This document shows positions 1-10,364 of a DNA stretch of 64,000 nt, one piece after another (the stretch's first letter is position 1; every line of letters starts with the position of its first letter). The translations under genes and the position numbers were made by a program. This DNA comes from Tricholoma matsutake (Eukaryota > Basidiomycota > Agaricomycetes > Agaricales > Tricholomataceae): NCBI GenBank assembly GCA_026075535.2, contig AP026544.2, positions 9,114,001-9,178,000 on the forward strand, read 5' to 3'. The notes beneath the pieces were generated by a model. That model ran no database searches. It saw nothing but the letters and a program-made list of their open reading frames with translations, and had not been told where the DNA came from.

Positions 1-2
1 CA

Positions 3-1240
3 CATGAAAGCCACTTATACCCCATCTTTTACATCCCGGCATTAACTGGTCGATTAATGTCAATGGGAGTATTCTTACAGAATGGAGATAAAGTCAAGGG
101 ATCCTCTCACAATATCTCATTTTTCAACAAAAAGGGTAAACCTGTACTTAGAACTGTCCCTATGTTTGTAGGCGACACAATATATGTGGCTAACACCCAT
201 ATTCTAAGTACTAAAAGATTAAATGTTGCAACTATTTATGTCGCTGACTATAATACTTGGCATCGGCACCTTGGACATCCAAGTGAGCAAGCCATGAGAC
301 AGATGCCAAAGCACACCATGAAATTTCCCAAGGACTTAATAATTCATAGGGACAGGCATATTTGCCCAGGGTGTGCCGAAGGGAAAATGACATCAAAGTC
401 TTTTCCTGAATTGGAATCTTGGGCCTTGGAGCCTTTTGAGTTAATTCACTCCAATCTAAAAGAATTACCTACTCTTAGTTATCACAAATACAAATATTGC
501 ATTGTGTTTGTTGATGATCAAACTTCACATATTTGGAGTCAATGCCTGAAAAAGAACTCTGACAGTGCTGAGTCAATCAGACAGTTCAAGGCCATAGCCA
601 GAATGCAATATGATGCAAAAATAAAGTGTTGGTGTTTCGATCCTGGGGGGGAATTCCATGATCATGAGTTCATTATGCAGCTCAAAGATCTGGGCATCAA
701 AATTGAGATGTCTGCACCCTACGTCCACCAACAAAATGGTTGCGTGGAACGCGGTATAAAGACATTAATGGAAAAAGTGCAAACATTGCGCTTTACTGCC
801 TGCCTACCACAATCATGGTGGGAATTTTGTGTAGAGTATGCAAACCATCTCTACAACTGAACACCAATAAAGTGCCTTAATTGGCGCACACCAAATGAAG
901 ATCTAGATGGTGAAAAACCAGATCTATCAAATCTAAAAGTGTTTGGATGCGGTGCTTACATCTACCTGCCCAAAGAGAAATGTCAAAATAAGCTAGCCCC
1001 TCAATTGGAGCTAATGACAGATATTGGCCTGGCAGATGGCATCAAGGCATATCGCTTTATGTGCCCAAGTGGCTCAATCTTTGTGGGTGCCACAGCACTC
1101 TTTGACCAAGCATTATTCCCACACTGTCGAGGAGCAACAGCTCCTGCCAGTACTGATTTCAGAGATAACCCTCCAGATCCCAGAAATCTCACCCACTCTG
1201 GGGGACAAGGGGGTGGTGGAGCACCTTTGCCGCTGGCAAT
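3..1240 (+). pseudogene. Copia-1 GAG-pre-integrase and integrase region
   Basis: The N-terminal zinc-binding part reads WHRHLGHPSEQ followed by CPGCAEGKM, giving the HHCC finger. The catalytic core follows. The first acidic site lies in IVFVDDQTSHIW, the second in CFDPGGEFHDH (normally T-D-N-G-G-E-F, so the Asn is Pro here), and the Glu in QQNGCVERGIKTL. Integrase joins the cDNA to chromosomal DNA in the nucleus. A TGA at 858-860 interrupts HLYN*TPIK, where Copia proteins usually have Arg. After it the frame continues through LKVFGCGAYIYLP, the usual post-integrase segment, to a frameshift near 1220-1244. The start lies upstream of the window. Confidence 0.9.
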
Positions 1241-1243
1241 CCT

Positions 1244-3391
1244 GTGCCTGGCCCCAATCTGTTTGCTCCGGCAGGAGCACCGGTCCTTGCATCTCTGCTG
1301 CCACCAGCACCTCCTGTTGTTGAGCCTCCTGTGGCTCCAAGGAGATCATGCAGGCAGAGATGTGTTCCAACCCATCCCAGCAATGTCTATGGTGAAAACC
1401 ACGACCCTGTTCAAATTGAACAAGATGTAGCCAGGGAGCATCAGTGGTGGGAAGCTCAAGAGGAAGTTCCAAGTCACACTCAGAACACCCCAACAAACTT
1501 CAAGGAACAGCCAGTTGCTTGGCCATCCCAACCACCACAGACAAGTAGAGCTCTTCTCCCTAGTGATCAAGGGATCCCATTGGAAGGGAATGACATAAAC
1601 CCACAGCAGTGGTTTCAGGGGCCAGGAGATCAGCCAGGACACTACATCCCAATGACTCCACATGGCACCAACCCATATGCGCATGGGCAAATGATCATTG
1701 AAGGTGGTGTGGATCTGATGTGCTTTCTGCTAAACAAAGCAGTTGCTCCATCTACAGCATCAGAACCAGTTCCAATCCAGTATTGTGACATAGCGCACCT
1801 ACCAGCATGTGCTAAAACAGAGTGGAAGGAAGCATGCCTAGAGGAATTAGAGGCTCTTTGAAAGAGGCATGTCTATGATATTGTAGATCTCCCACATGAC
1901 CGAAAGGCCATTAAAAATAGATGGGTTTTCTCCATAAAATCCAACAGACAAAAATGGGCCAGACTTGTGGCCAAAGGCTTCTTGCAAGTCAAAGGTGTTG
2001 ACTTTGATGAGATTTTCTCACCCGTTGTCCACTATGAGACAGTACTCCTCATGTTTGCCTTAAGTGCCTTAGAAGGTATGTACATGACTGGACTCAATGT
2101 AAAAACTGTGTTCCTGTATGGCAAACTAGATGAGGAGATTTACATGCAACAACTGGAAGGCTTTGCCATTCTGGGAAAAGAGTGCAAAGTAATGCACTTA
2201 TGCCAAGCATTGTATGGCTTAAAACAAGCTGCCCTAGAATGGTGGAGAGAACTGGAGGTGTTTATGCAAAGCATTGGCTTCAAATGCGCCAGCTCCAATG
2301 CCGGCATATTCATTTACAAAGATGCCAAAGGCATTGTCATCGCAATAATTTATGTTGATGATGGCGTGTTCTTGGGGCAGAACAAACACCTTGTAAATGA
2401 AAAGAAAAGTGCTTGCCTAAAGCAATGGGAGTGTTGGGACACTGGTAGTGCCACCAAATTTCTTGGTATGCACATAAAACAAAGTGCATCAAAAATCACT
2501 CTGGACCAACAAAGCTACCTAGCCACTGTGCTAGCGTGGTTTGTAATGACAAATGCCAATACTGCCCCAACTCCTCTTCCCATGGGATATGTCCCTACGG
2601 AAAACACTGCAGTGCCTGACGTGGCATGTAGATTGAAGTATCAATCTGTGATCGGGTCTTTATTGTACCTGATGCTCAGAATGCAACCCAATATCGCCTT
2701 TGCGGTAATCAAGATGTCACAGTTCTCAGCTAATCCAAGCCAGGAACATCTGGATAAGGCACATTATATAATGTGCTACCTTGTTGGTACTCAGAATTAT
2801 GAGCTTATCTACAATGGTAAGGGCAAGGAAAGCCTACAAGCATACACAGATTTGGACTGGGCATCTGACATAGTGAAATGAAGATCTACAATGGGCTACT
2901 TTGCCACCTTAGCAGGAGGCATTGTGTGCTGGCAGTCCCATTTGCAAAAAACTGTTGCATTGAGTTCCACTGAAGCTGAATACATGGCTCTCTCTGACAC
3001 ATGTCAGCAGATCGTGTGGATCTCATCCCTTTTTTCCGAATTGGGATATACCCTGAAGCATGTACCTATTTGCGCTGACAATCAGGGGTTGATCTTTATC
3101 GGATCAAACCTGGTTCAAGAAAGAAGGACCAAACATATCAATATTTGCTATCATTATACACACGAATGTATTGAAGACAGCAAGGTCACTGTTGTATTCA
3201 TCCTGGGAAGTGATAACCTGGCCAATATGTTTACTAAAAATCTCAGGTGTGACACCATGTATATACACTGTGGTGTTGACAATATTTTTGCCTTGTATTT
3301 GATGTTCTCTGTTGTTAAATATCCTGTATTTGTATTGTATAACCCCTTGACCAACACCCCATATACATACCTAAGCTATAAATTTGAATAA
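1244..3391 (+). pseudogene. Copia-1 connector, reverse transcriptase and RNase H
   Basis: A proline-rich connector (about 1244-1800) leads into the RT. Recognisable RT blocks are RWVFSIKSN, ARLVAKGFLQVKGVDF, LNVKTVFLYGKLDEEIYMQQ and the active site IIYVDDGVFLG. RNase H shows SSTEAEYMALSDT and KHINICYHYTHE, and the end reads DNLANMFTKNL, close to the usual ADIFTK motif. The whole stretch is one frame broken by TGA at 1859-1861 and 2879-2881. The second lies in VK*RSTMGYF, where related elements have an Arg pair. The polyprotein would copy element RNA to DNA in virus-like particles; this copy cannot. Confidence 0.92.
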
Positions 3392-3499
3392 TGCAAAGCC
3401 TTATGTCACTTATTGATTTACATTCACATGCAACAGAAAAAAAGACACCCTCGCTTGAGATGAGCAACAGTGGGATTTATTTATTTAATAATTGTATAC

Positions 3500-4330
3500 A
3501 ATACTAGAAAGAGAAAAACCCCACCCCCATGCAAAACATGGGGGAGGGGGTTGTGATGTGGGCATCATCACCCTGTCGTTGTTGTAGTCCCATTGTGTCC
3601 TCCCTGTCCTCCCTGCCATCCCGTTGGCCCCACCTTCCCTGCTGTCACATTGTCATCATCGCCATTCCCCTCCCCTTCCTGCTGTTGTGGTGGGTGCCTC
3701 TCTGTCCTTGTCCTCGTGTCGTCCTTGTCACCATCCTTATCCTCATGCCTGTCATCTGGCCCTCCCTGTTCCTGTGCCCTTGTCCCACCATCTTGATGTC
3801 ATCGTCATTGCGCTCCCACTCCCCATTGTCGACCTCCCCTCATTGGCCCATGGTGGTGGTGGCGGCTCCTCATTTCTGCTGCTGTTGCCACTGCTCCCCA
3901 TCCCTGTCCCCATCCCACCGTTGCTCCCTGTTTCCACCCCATGAGCAGTTGCTCATGGCAGTAGTTGGGGGTGCTGCTGTCATGGGCGTATCATGGGCAT
4001 ATGGTCTTGCTACCACCTAACCACCCCACGAGCAGGGGCTTGTGGCAGTGGTGGGGGTGGGTCAGGGGGTGCCAGTCATCATCGTCAATAGTAAAATCAG
4101 TACCTAGAATTGTTTTGGTTAGTAACAAGGAAATGAAAAGAAAGAAGAACTTACTGTGGCCCAAGAGATGCTGACGTCTCTTGGGCCTTTTTTTGTTTCC
4201 TTCATCACCATGCTCTTCATTGCTGCCCATGTCATTTTTGGGCCTGTTTTGTGTGCTTTGTATCACCAGAGTAGGACCTAAAAAAACTGTTAGTTGCGAA
4301 ATAAGAAGTAAAAATACTTGCAAACAATGA
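3500..4330 (-). other. Cassette A of the palindromic-module family (spliced, minus strand)
   Basis: Function unknown. Read on the minus strand, an exon ends in a perfect palindromic stretch (GGCCCAAGAGA facing TCTCTTGGGCC, about 4157-4187). A canonical 51-nt intron at 4154-4104 follows (GTAAGT donor, TTACTAAC branch site, TTCTAG acceptor). Two copies of a module read as CHKPLLVGW (about 4045-4018) and CHEQLLMGW (about 3962-3935); the DNA under the second is palindromic (GAGCAACTGCTC). The 3' part is C/T-rich on the plus strand. The same order recurs at 10.4-11.5, 34.9-36.1, 56.5-58.0 and 59.3-60.2 kb, which is why I treat it as a repeat family, not chance. No start codon could be fixed. Confidence 0.55.
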
Positions 4331-5205
4331 TTTCATCGCCATTTCTTGCAATGATCGATGTCCGGCATCTTCTGCAGCCGGTGACTTAAATAACCATTAA
4401 TACCCGTGACACTGCCAAAAAGGGTACAGTATGTCAAAGGTCTGGCATTTCGGCAACCGTACCCATACCTGTCAAACCCATGGGCCATTTACTGCAGGTT
4501 TACCCATACCCATGCTACACCCTATGGATAAAGCAGGTAGGGTAAAAGTCGCGTCCACCTAAACACATTATGTTTCCTTTTTTGGTTATAAATTATGGTA
4601 GATGGCCTTCTTCATTTTTTTAGCTTCCACAACACTTTATATTTTATAAAAAATATGGGGACAACCATTTTTTATCCTTCTGATTAATTTCTTTGGAGCA
4701 GATTTTTCTCAAAAGCTTCTCATCTTGAGATATCATATGTAAACAAGCAGTACTCAAAGAACAATCTCAAATTTTAAAAATCCACTCCGAAGACTTTCAT
4801 TAGACTAATATTCTTACTATTTTTTCTCATACAAAGTATTGTCAGAAAGTGGTGTAGAGTGAGATAATTACGACGACCACTCCTTCATGCTATCGTTGGA
4901 GTTTAAAATTGGGAGGTGTTGCCAGCCCACTATGACCATCAGAATACTCCACACTCATCGGCTGCTATGGATCACAATTAAATCCAGCTTTGTGAGGAAA
5001 CAAGTGCTGTGTCCATCCAGATCTGGCAATGTGGCAATTGCCTGTGATGAGGTTCCATCACCTGGATCATGGCTTACCCAATCTGGCAACTTTCCTGCCA
5101 GTGGGTCATGAGTTGCAACCTCTGACTGGGGCAATAGGCCAGCCTGTCATGTGCACCATTTACTCCCACTGGTTAGCTTAGAAAGTAGTGATACCTAAGG
5201 TGACA
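4331..5205. other. AT-rich spacer, no gene seen
   Basis: There is no coding stretch I can support. Around 4400-4560 there are several short TACCCATG/CATGGGTA-type repeats similar to those near the ends of the hAT element at 43739-46857, suggesting an eroded transposon end. The rest is A/T-rich with no paired termini found. Confidence 0.4.
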
Positions 5206-5290
5206 GGATAGTCTAGCGGTAGGGGTAGCGGAAGTAAAGCCCCCTGATGAGAACCTTCGCACGTTCGAAACCACTACCTACCGCCAACTT
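5206..5290 (+). ncRNA. tRNA-derived, SINE-like fragment with Pol III A and B boxes
   Basis: GATAGTCTAGCGGTAGG (from 5208) resembles a tRNA D-arm/A box, and GTTCGAAACC (5263-5272) is a good B box at a spacing of about 50 bp. The flanks do not form an acceptor stem and the T stem does not pair, so this is not a functional tRNA gene. It is more likely a tRNA pseudogene or the head of a SINE. The body beyond 5290 is CpG-rich and has no visible A-tail. Confidence 0.35.
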
Positions 5291-5927
5291 TTCGGCACCT
5301 CTCCATTGTGTAGCTGCAACCTATCTTCGGAGATGAAGTGGCGGCCAACGTGATGTGCGCGATGACGGCCCTGCGCTTGCGTTCGCGTGGATGTGAGTCG
5401 TTCCTCTTCACATGACTTCGGCTAGTGTCACGTCACCGCACGTGTCTGTCGGAGTTTCAAACCGCTCGGCACTCCGTCACCGGCAACGCCCGGTAAATTA
5501 TCGTGGTGAGAGCCGGAAACACAGTCTTTCCATCATCAGTAGCGCTAGACACTGACTACAATTTGTCTGTGGATTCCTCGAAAATCTTTCAAGGGCCCTC
5601 TAAATTTACATAGCGAGGAGAACAACACGACCGACTGCGGTGGCTCCAACTGCCCAAATAATCTTAGCATGGCCCATCCGAATGCATGAACTGTCGTACA
5701 CGTTGGCCGAGTCGATCCCTGCGAATAATACCAACGTCTTATCCGATGCTCTTGGCACTGAATTCAATGATGGCGTGCCATCGCCTCGCCAACTGTATTG
5801 GACGCAGCAATGTCTCAGACATCCGACTCTAACTGCTTCTGCTATGATTTTACACGTCCCAACTTCTGTGCAAGCGGAATTCCATATTTCAGATTCTCAT
5901 TCTAACTAACTTCTAGCCTTAAAAAAA
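5291..5927 (+). promoter_or_regulatory. CpG-rich upstream region of the GH79 gene
   Basis: This is single-copy-looking, CpG-rich sequence in contrast to the surrounding transposon DNA. It ends directly at the GH79 start codon at 5928, with an A-rich leader (AAAAAAA) just before the ATG. No convincing TATA box could be fixed. A 90-codon open frame at 5640-5909 has no features of a protein and is not annotated. Confidence 0.4.
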
Positions 5928-8460
5928 ATGCCAATCCATCCATTTAAATCTTTCTTGGGATTCAGCATTCTCTTACCGGGCCTCGTTGCCGCCTCTGTTA
6001 CTGTGTATTACGTTCCTGGACACAGACATGTAAATGGGACAACTACAATGACGGCCGGCGTGGCTGCATCTTCTGGCGCTGCGGCACATACAGTGTTGAA
6101 CCCCCCACCTCCCCCGGTAGCCTTCAATACACAGTTCGATATCCAGCTCCAAAGTGACACGCCTGGACTTTCAGTTCCGCAGTCGGGCGCATTCGTTGGC
6201 TTCTCGATTGAAATGTCGGTGGTGAATCAAATCTGTCAGTAACACACAAACCCATATTGCCCTTTCTAATAACCGTGTCATCTAGTGGGAAAGAATGCGT
6301 TAGTCCTGCCTATCCGGCATGCAAAATCTTTTCTCACTTGATTGTCTCAGATCCGTGCTTCAGGTTCCATTTCTCAATCTCATGGCAAACATCCAGCAAC
6401 GCGCTGGACATGTCAAAGTTCGGATAGGCGGGAACACCCAGGAAACCGCAGTCCTCGTTGATAGTACACCTGACGGAAAGGTTATTGAAAAGGCTGGCAT
6501 GGGAATGGCCAATGTTGTGAGTCTTCATTTTTCCCAGTTCGTCATGTTACTTGCTCATTTTCACACTTAGACAGACTCACCGCCATTGGTATACACTACA
6601 GGATTGTTTCATATGATGCGTCAAATCTCTTCTCTCGTTAACGTCCGCTGGTTCCTTGGTCCGTTGAGTTGGGTTTACTATCGCGTGTTCTTCTATAAAC
6701 GCCTATCGTTTCAGGCATTCCGTTTATGGATACGAACAACTTCCAACTAAGAATCGCCGAGGAAGGTCAGGCGATTCTTGGTGATTACTTGCTTGGGCTT
6801 CAAGTTGGAAACGAACCCGACTTGTATGCCCGACGTAGCCGTCGCCCACCTGTCAGTCATATCCGCCTATATATTTTTACACCACTCCAGCTGAGACACC
6901 ATTAACAGACCTATCGACCCATAGACTACGTCAACGAGTTCTCTAGACTTGTGGACGCCATGACCAGCGACCCCAAAATAATAAATCACAGCCAGCTTAT
7001 TGGGCCAAACATTGCGACCGGCGATTGGCAGCCTGAGAATATCTGGGACACCGGATTTGTCGACGCTTTTGGCGCCAATCTTGCTTATCTTTCTGTCGAA
7101 CAGTATGTTTCTTCTGCTTTGCGATTTTACACCTCTCTGAGTTTTGGAAATAGCTATCCCACAGACAACTGTTTCGCACGATTTGGTATTGGTGTCCCTC
7201 ACGATCCGCAGACGATATTTCCTTCATACCTCAATCATGAGTCGAGCAGAGTTATAGTCGAGCCGTATCTCAATTCCACAGCCTATGCGCTGAGTAAGGG
7301 CAAACAACTGATAATGTTCGAGACGAACACGGCATCCTGCGGAGGTTTTGCCGGCATCAGTGATTCTTTCGGAGCTGCATTGTGGGGCCTCGATTATGCG
7401 CTTCAGTTGGCCTATCGCAATTTTGCTGGAGCGCTGATGCACATCGGTGGACAGAATGTGTTTTATAACGTGCGTCTTTTTCAATGATAATTGTACGAAT
7501 GTGTTCTGACCCTTTATTTTCCGCCAGCCGTTCACTCGTATGTAATCCTCGCGCTTATACATGTCCATCCATTCTCACCGATATGTGTATCCACAGCTCC
7601 CCCAACCAATCAATCCCTTTTCCGGCAATGGACTATCGGTCCAATGTATTATACAGCGCTGGTCATGGCCGAAGTGATGGGTGCCTCAAATAAGTCACAA
7701 ATACTGGACCTCAACGCGAATTCAAACAACACCTTTACACCAGCATACGGCATCTACGAGGACGGGAAGCCTGAGCGCGTTGCACTCATCAATTTTGTGA
7801 CGGATGCTTCTGGTGCTAGCGACATTACTGCATCCATTTCTGTTGGAGGTGGGATTATTGGACAGCCGAATGCCACACCTAGACAGGTTAAAGTTAAGTA
7901 CGTTTCGTTGGACCATTTTGTTTTTTTCTGAAAGACTCATTTTTGCTCAGATATTTGACTGCATCCTCCGTATCGCAAAAGGTCAACTTCACCTGGGCTG
8001 GTCAAGTCAATATCTTCATTATCTTATTTCTTCTCTACAACTCAACATCACCAACTTGCAGACATTTGGCCACCACTTCCACTCCGACGGGCGCCTCACA
8101 GGACCGGAAGAAGTCCAGGTAATACCATGCGACCAAGATAACAACGTGTGCCGAGTCAAAGTGCCCGCCCCCGGATTCGCCCTGGTGTTTCTCTCTGAAG
8201 ACGCGCTCACTGTGCTCGACGGTGCACCCTCTAAGACGTTCCCGACGACCTTCCTAACAAGGACGCGTAATACAGCAGGGATCATCGATCCAGATGTGCT
8301 GGCGACGTCGAATGGGCATTCTGGGATGGGGCGTAAGAAGAAGCTTGGGAGCACGAGCAGGGGGAGCGTTACATCTGCAGCAGGGAGTTTGAGGCACAGT
8401 TCGCAGGGAGTAATGTTGTCCTGGATGTTTATGACAGTTGCGGGGACAGTGATGCGGTGA
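5928..8460 (+). CDS. Glycoside hydrolase family 79 (beta-glucuronidase-like), secreted, 11 exons
   Basis: Exons: join(5928..6234, 6286..6298, 6351..6516, 6571..6658, 6715..6851, 6909..7102, 7154..7469, 7528..7537, 7597..7897, 7951..8005, 8062..8460), 1986 nt, 661 codons, no internal stop. Every intron is 51-59 nt with GT..AG ends. Two micro-exons of 13 and 10 nt are needed to keep the conserved stretches LGKNASVLQVPF and YNPFTPPPTNQS. An N-terminal hydrophobic signal peptide precedes the GH79 core. The acid/base Glu is in QVGNEPDLYA (about residue 225) and the nucleophile in MFETNTASCGG (about residue 358). RIGGNTQETA and TFGHHF are further family landmarks. A Gly/Ser-rich tail ends in a hydrophobic segment, possibly a GPI signal. 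Probable role: removing uronic acids from extracellular or wall glycans. It is the best intact host gene here. Confidence 0.93.
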
Positions 8461-8800
8461 GCATGCAATGGGCGCTGGAGGGCTGGCCTCTTTCCTTCAT
8501 GACTAATTAGATATTCTTTGCATCGGACATGTTGGGGAACTTGTATTAGAATTTACATAGTGTTCGTTCCCTTGGAAGAAGAGAAGTTGAAAGCTACAGA
8601 GAGCCCGCCATTGAAGGCATGTATCTCAGCTGTGAAATTCTCATATTTCGGCATGCTAATGCTGTTGAGAGACACACCGTGAATCGGCGCGATACCTAAT
8701 GCGGAAGAGGCTTGCGACCGATGCGTGCACTATTCTTAGCACACCCCTTTGATGCATGTATGACAAACACGCCTCGGTTCCCTTTCTTATCTTTTCTCTT
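8461..8800. other. 3' flank of the GH79 gene
   Basis: Non-coding host-like DNA with no ORF of note. It probably contains the GH79 3' UTR and polyadenylation region; no single signal stands out. Confidence 0.4.
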
Positions 8801-9078
8801 TGTTCATCAGACTTATAGATAGATGGTCTGCCACCTCAGTCATTTATACAAGGACTGAGGTGAGCACGATCTTAGACATCATATTATGATAGTTGACTGT
8901 TGCTAACTAGTAACTGTACCTTAGTGTTACCTTGTTTACTCTAGGTATACAGTACAACTGAATAGAGTCATTTATACATGAGTGTTACCTTGTTTACTCT
9001 AGGTACAGTACAACTGAATAGAGTCATTTATACAAGGACTGAGTGTTACCTTGTTTACTCTAGGATTGATTCTCTACA
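8801..9078 (+). repeat. Probable 5' LTR of Copia-2
   Basis: The stretch starts near TGTTCATC and ends TCTACA immediately before a copia-type primer-binding site. It is homologous in inverse orientation to 38252-38032 beside Copia-3: both share CCACCTCAGTCA, ACTGAGGTGAGC and the TACAGG-TATGGGCC junction. The left boundary is uncertain because homology extends a little upstream (CTCTT before TGTT in both copies). An internal ~60-bp unit has been triplicated. Confidence 0.55.
8931..9065 (+). repeat. Tandem duplication of a ~60-bp unit inside the LTR
   Basis: Three copies of a unit starting AGTGTTACCTTGTTTACTCT follow one another. The first two continue through GTACAACTGAATAGAGTCAT; the third runs into the LTR end. 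Spacers differ by a few bases (ATACATG versus ATACAAGGACTG). Confidence 0.8.
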
Positions 9079-9089
9079 GGCTATGGGCC
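9079..9089 (+). other. Copia-type primer-binding site (half tRNA-iMet type)
   Basis: GGCTATGGGCC follows the LTR end directly; the homologous copy on the minus strand at 38031-38021 reads GGTTATGGGCC. This matches the internal initiator-tRNA primer site known for Drosophila copia (GGTTATGGGCCC), where a 5' half-molecule of the tRNA primes. Assignment is by sequence resemblance. Confidence 0.5.
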
Positions 9090-9244
9090 TTTTCCATCAC
9101 TAAAATTGACTGTAGAGAATTCCTGGCCACTCGATGCACATTGACATCAATCACAATCTTGCCCTGGATCACAGACCTATTCCCTTTGTGGTAGCCATCC
9201 CAGTACACATCTAACCGCTTTGTTGCTTTCGCAATTCCCTCTCA

Positions 9245-9480
9245 TTGCTCAACAATCCCCTGAACCTCACCATTGTGACTATCAGCCCTGACTCTACCAG
9301 CATTTCCAGTGTTTCCATTCCTCTCATCAGAGTTTCACTTCAATACTCAGGAGTCAAACTTGACAACCTTAAATCTAACTACAAAAAATGGTGTGAGGAT
9401 GTCACCATTGTGCTCTCTTTCAATGGCCTCTATGAGTATGTCTCTGGAGACAGTTCTTGTTACGATTTGTTATCTGGACC
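9245..9480 (+). pseudogene. Copia-2 gag, N-terminal fragment
   Basis: The reading contains KLDNLKSNYKKWCEDVTIVL and SFNGLYEYVSG, the start of the Copia gag (UBN2/retrotran-gag type). It is closely similar to the Copia-3 gag on the minus strand at 37480-37897 (KLDKLKSNYKEW, SLYEYVMG). Coding similarity stops around 9452-9480 and resumes at 11816, with 2.3 kb of inserted DNA between. Confidence 0.75.
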
Positions 9481-9535
9481 CGCAAGACCGGGCACTTCAT
9501 TTTTCTTGTTTGACTCTACTCACTTCTGATGGGAG

Positions 9536-10135
9536 ACACTTTGAGGCATGGCGACTCCATGCACCCGAACCCACTCCCATGCATGCTGTGATATGACAGC
9601 CCTTTGACATGAGGTCTGTGACGTCAGACACTCATGATCGACATGCTGCAGTGCAGCATGTCCTTGACATCGGATCCTTGATGTCGGATCCGTAACATCG
9701 GACGCCTCATGCAAGGCATGAGGCCTGTCTTTTCTATTGTTCTTTCTATTTATACTTGATAAGGATCCTACATTCCGATTGGACAATTGATATCTTCAAA
9801 CCGTATATAAGCTGTAGTAATACTGCCTGTATTCCTCAGCTTGACCTAATTCAAATAACGGTCTTAGACTCAACCAGAACACTCGACAGCTTAGGAAGCC
9901 CCTAGCTGTGATAACTCGAACTCGACAGTTGGAAAGCCTCCAACTGTGATACACAAATTGACGGTCTACTCAGAAAGCCTCTGAGTACAGATAGCCGTAT
10001 CGACTTAGGAAGCACCAAGTCCTGAACAGAACCCGATACAGTAAGAAAGCCTCTTACTGCAAGAACCGATACAGTTGGAAAGCCTCCAACTGCAACATAC
10101 GAAGACTAGGCTGAGTTGAGACCTATAGTCTTAAC
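9536..10135 (+). repeat. 5'-truncated LTR related to the solo LTR at 45542-46215
   Basis: The two copies align in opposite orientation through GCATGGCGACTCCATGCACC, paired palindromes in U3 (CATGCTGCAGTGCAGCATG at 9642-9660; GCCTCATGC facing GCATGAGGC at 9704-9724), a TATATAAG box near 9805 and a shared CTTAACA terminus at 10135. The 5' ~140 bp present in the solo LTR are missing here. Repeated GACATCGGATCC-like motifs (9653-9703) may bind a regulator. Sequence after 10135 may be the start of an internal region. Confidence 0.7.
9886..10132 (+). ncRNA. Array of six AAGCC-loop hairpins in the LTR transcript leader
   Basis: Six stem-loops occur about every 33-42 nt: 9886-9909, 9925-9947, 9967-9987, 10002-10021, 10039-10059 and 10072-10092. 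Each has the 5-nt loop AAGCC (AAGCA in the fourth) on a 7-9 bp stem. The stems differ between units but pair internally: ACAGTTGGA/TCCAACTGT, TACTCAGA/TCTGAGTA, CAGTAAGA/TCTTACTG. A wider hairpin (AAGACTA/TAGTCTT) closes the array at 10102-10132. All lie downstream of the TATATAAG box, so they would be transcribed. Constant loop with covarying stems argues for selection on RNA structure. Function unknown. Confidence 0.75.
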
Positions 10136-10364
10136 AGTTCTCCCCCACCTGACACCAAAGGGTGTGCCTTCATCAGCAATGTTGGAGTTTTCCCATGGCA
10201 ATCTATAGCACACATAGCAAACATGCCAAATGACATAGTGCCCATAGTGCCCATAACAATGACAGTGCTCAATATAGCACTACCTAGCATTTACCCCTTT
10301 TAGATTCTAGGAACCACTGCTTTTCCACCACAAAGAACCATGGGAACTAATCTGCCTGGCCAAA
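10136..10364. other. Unassigned spacer after the LTR fragment
   Basis: The stretch begins GTTCTCCCCCACCTGAC directly after the LTR terminus and could be the start of a lost internal region. Short repeats of CATAGTGCCCATA occur near 10237-10255. No gene seen. Confidence 0.3.

Larger units (their letters stand above)
1..3400 (+). mobile_element. Copia-1, Ty1/Copia LTR retrotransposon, 5' truncated by the window
   Basis: The coding order is GAG-pre-integrase, integrase, connector, reverse transcriptase, RNase H, which is diagnostic of Ty1/Copia. The reading frame is open to the first bases of the window, so the LTR, gag and protease lie outside. No 3' LTR could be delimited after the RNase H end near 3391. 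The element is dead: three in-frame TGA codons (858-860, 1859-1861, 2879-2881) and one frameshift near 1220-1244. Two of the stops fall where Copia proteins normally have arginine. Confidence 0.93.

Noticed and set aside
3529..4020. Cys/Ser/Leu-rich plus-strand open frames
   Set aside because: They are the complement of the minus-strand cassette; spliced minus-strand signals explain the region better.
5206..5290. Functional tRNA gene
   Set aside because: A and B boxes are present but acceptor and T stems do not pair.
5640..5909. 90-codon open frame before the GH79 gene
   Set aside because: No ATG at its beginning, no domain, and the position fits the GH79 promoter region.
9886..10092. CRISPR-like appearance of regularly spaced hairpins
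   Set aside because: The repeated part is only the loop and the stems vary; the context is a eukaryotic LTR. A CRISPR array needs identical repeats and variable spacers.
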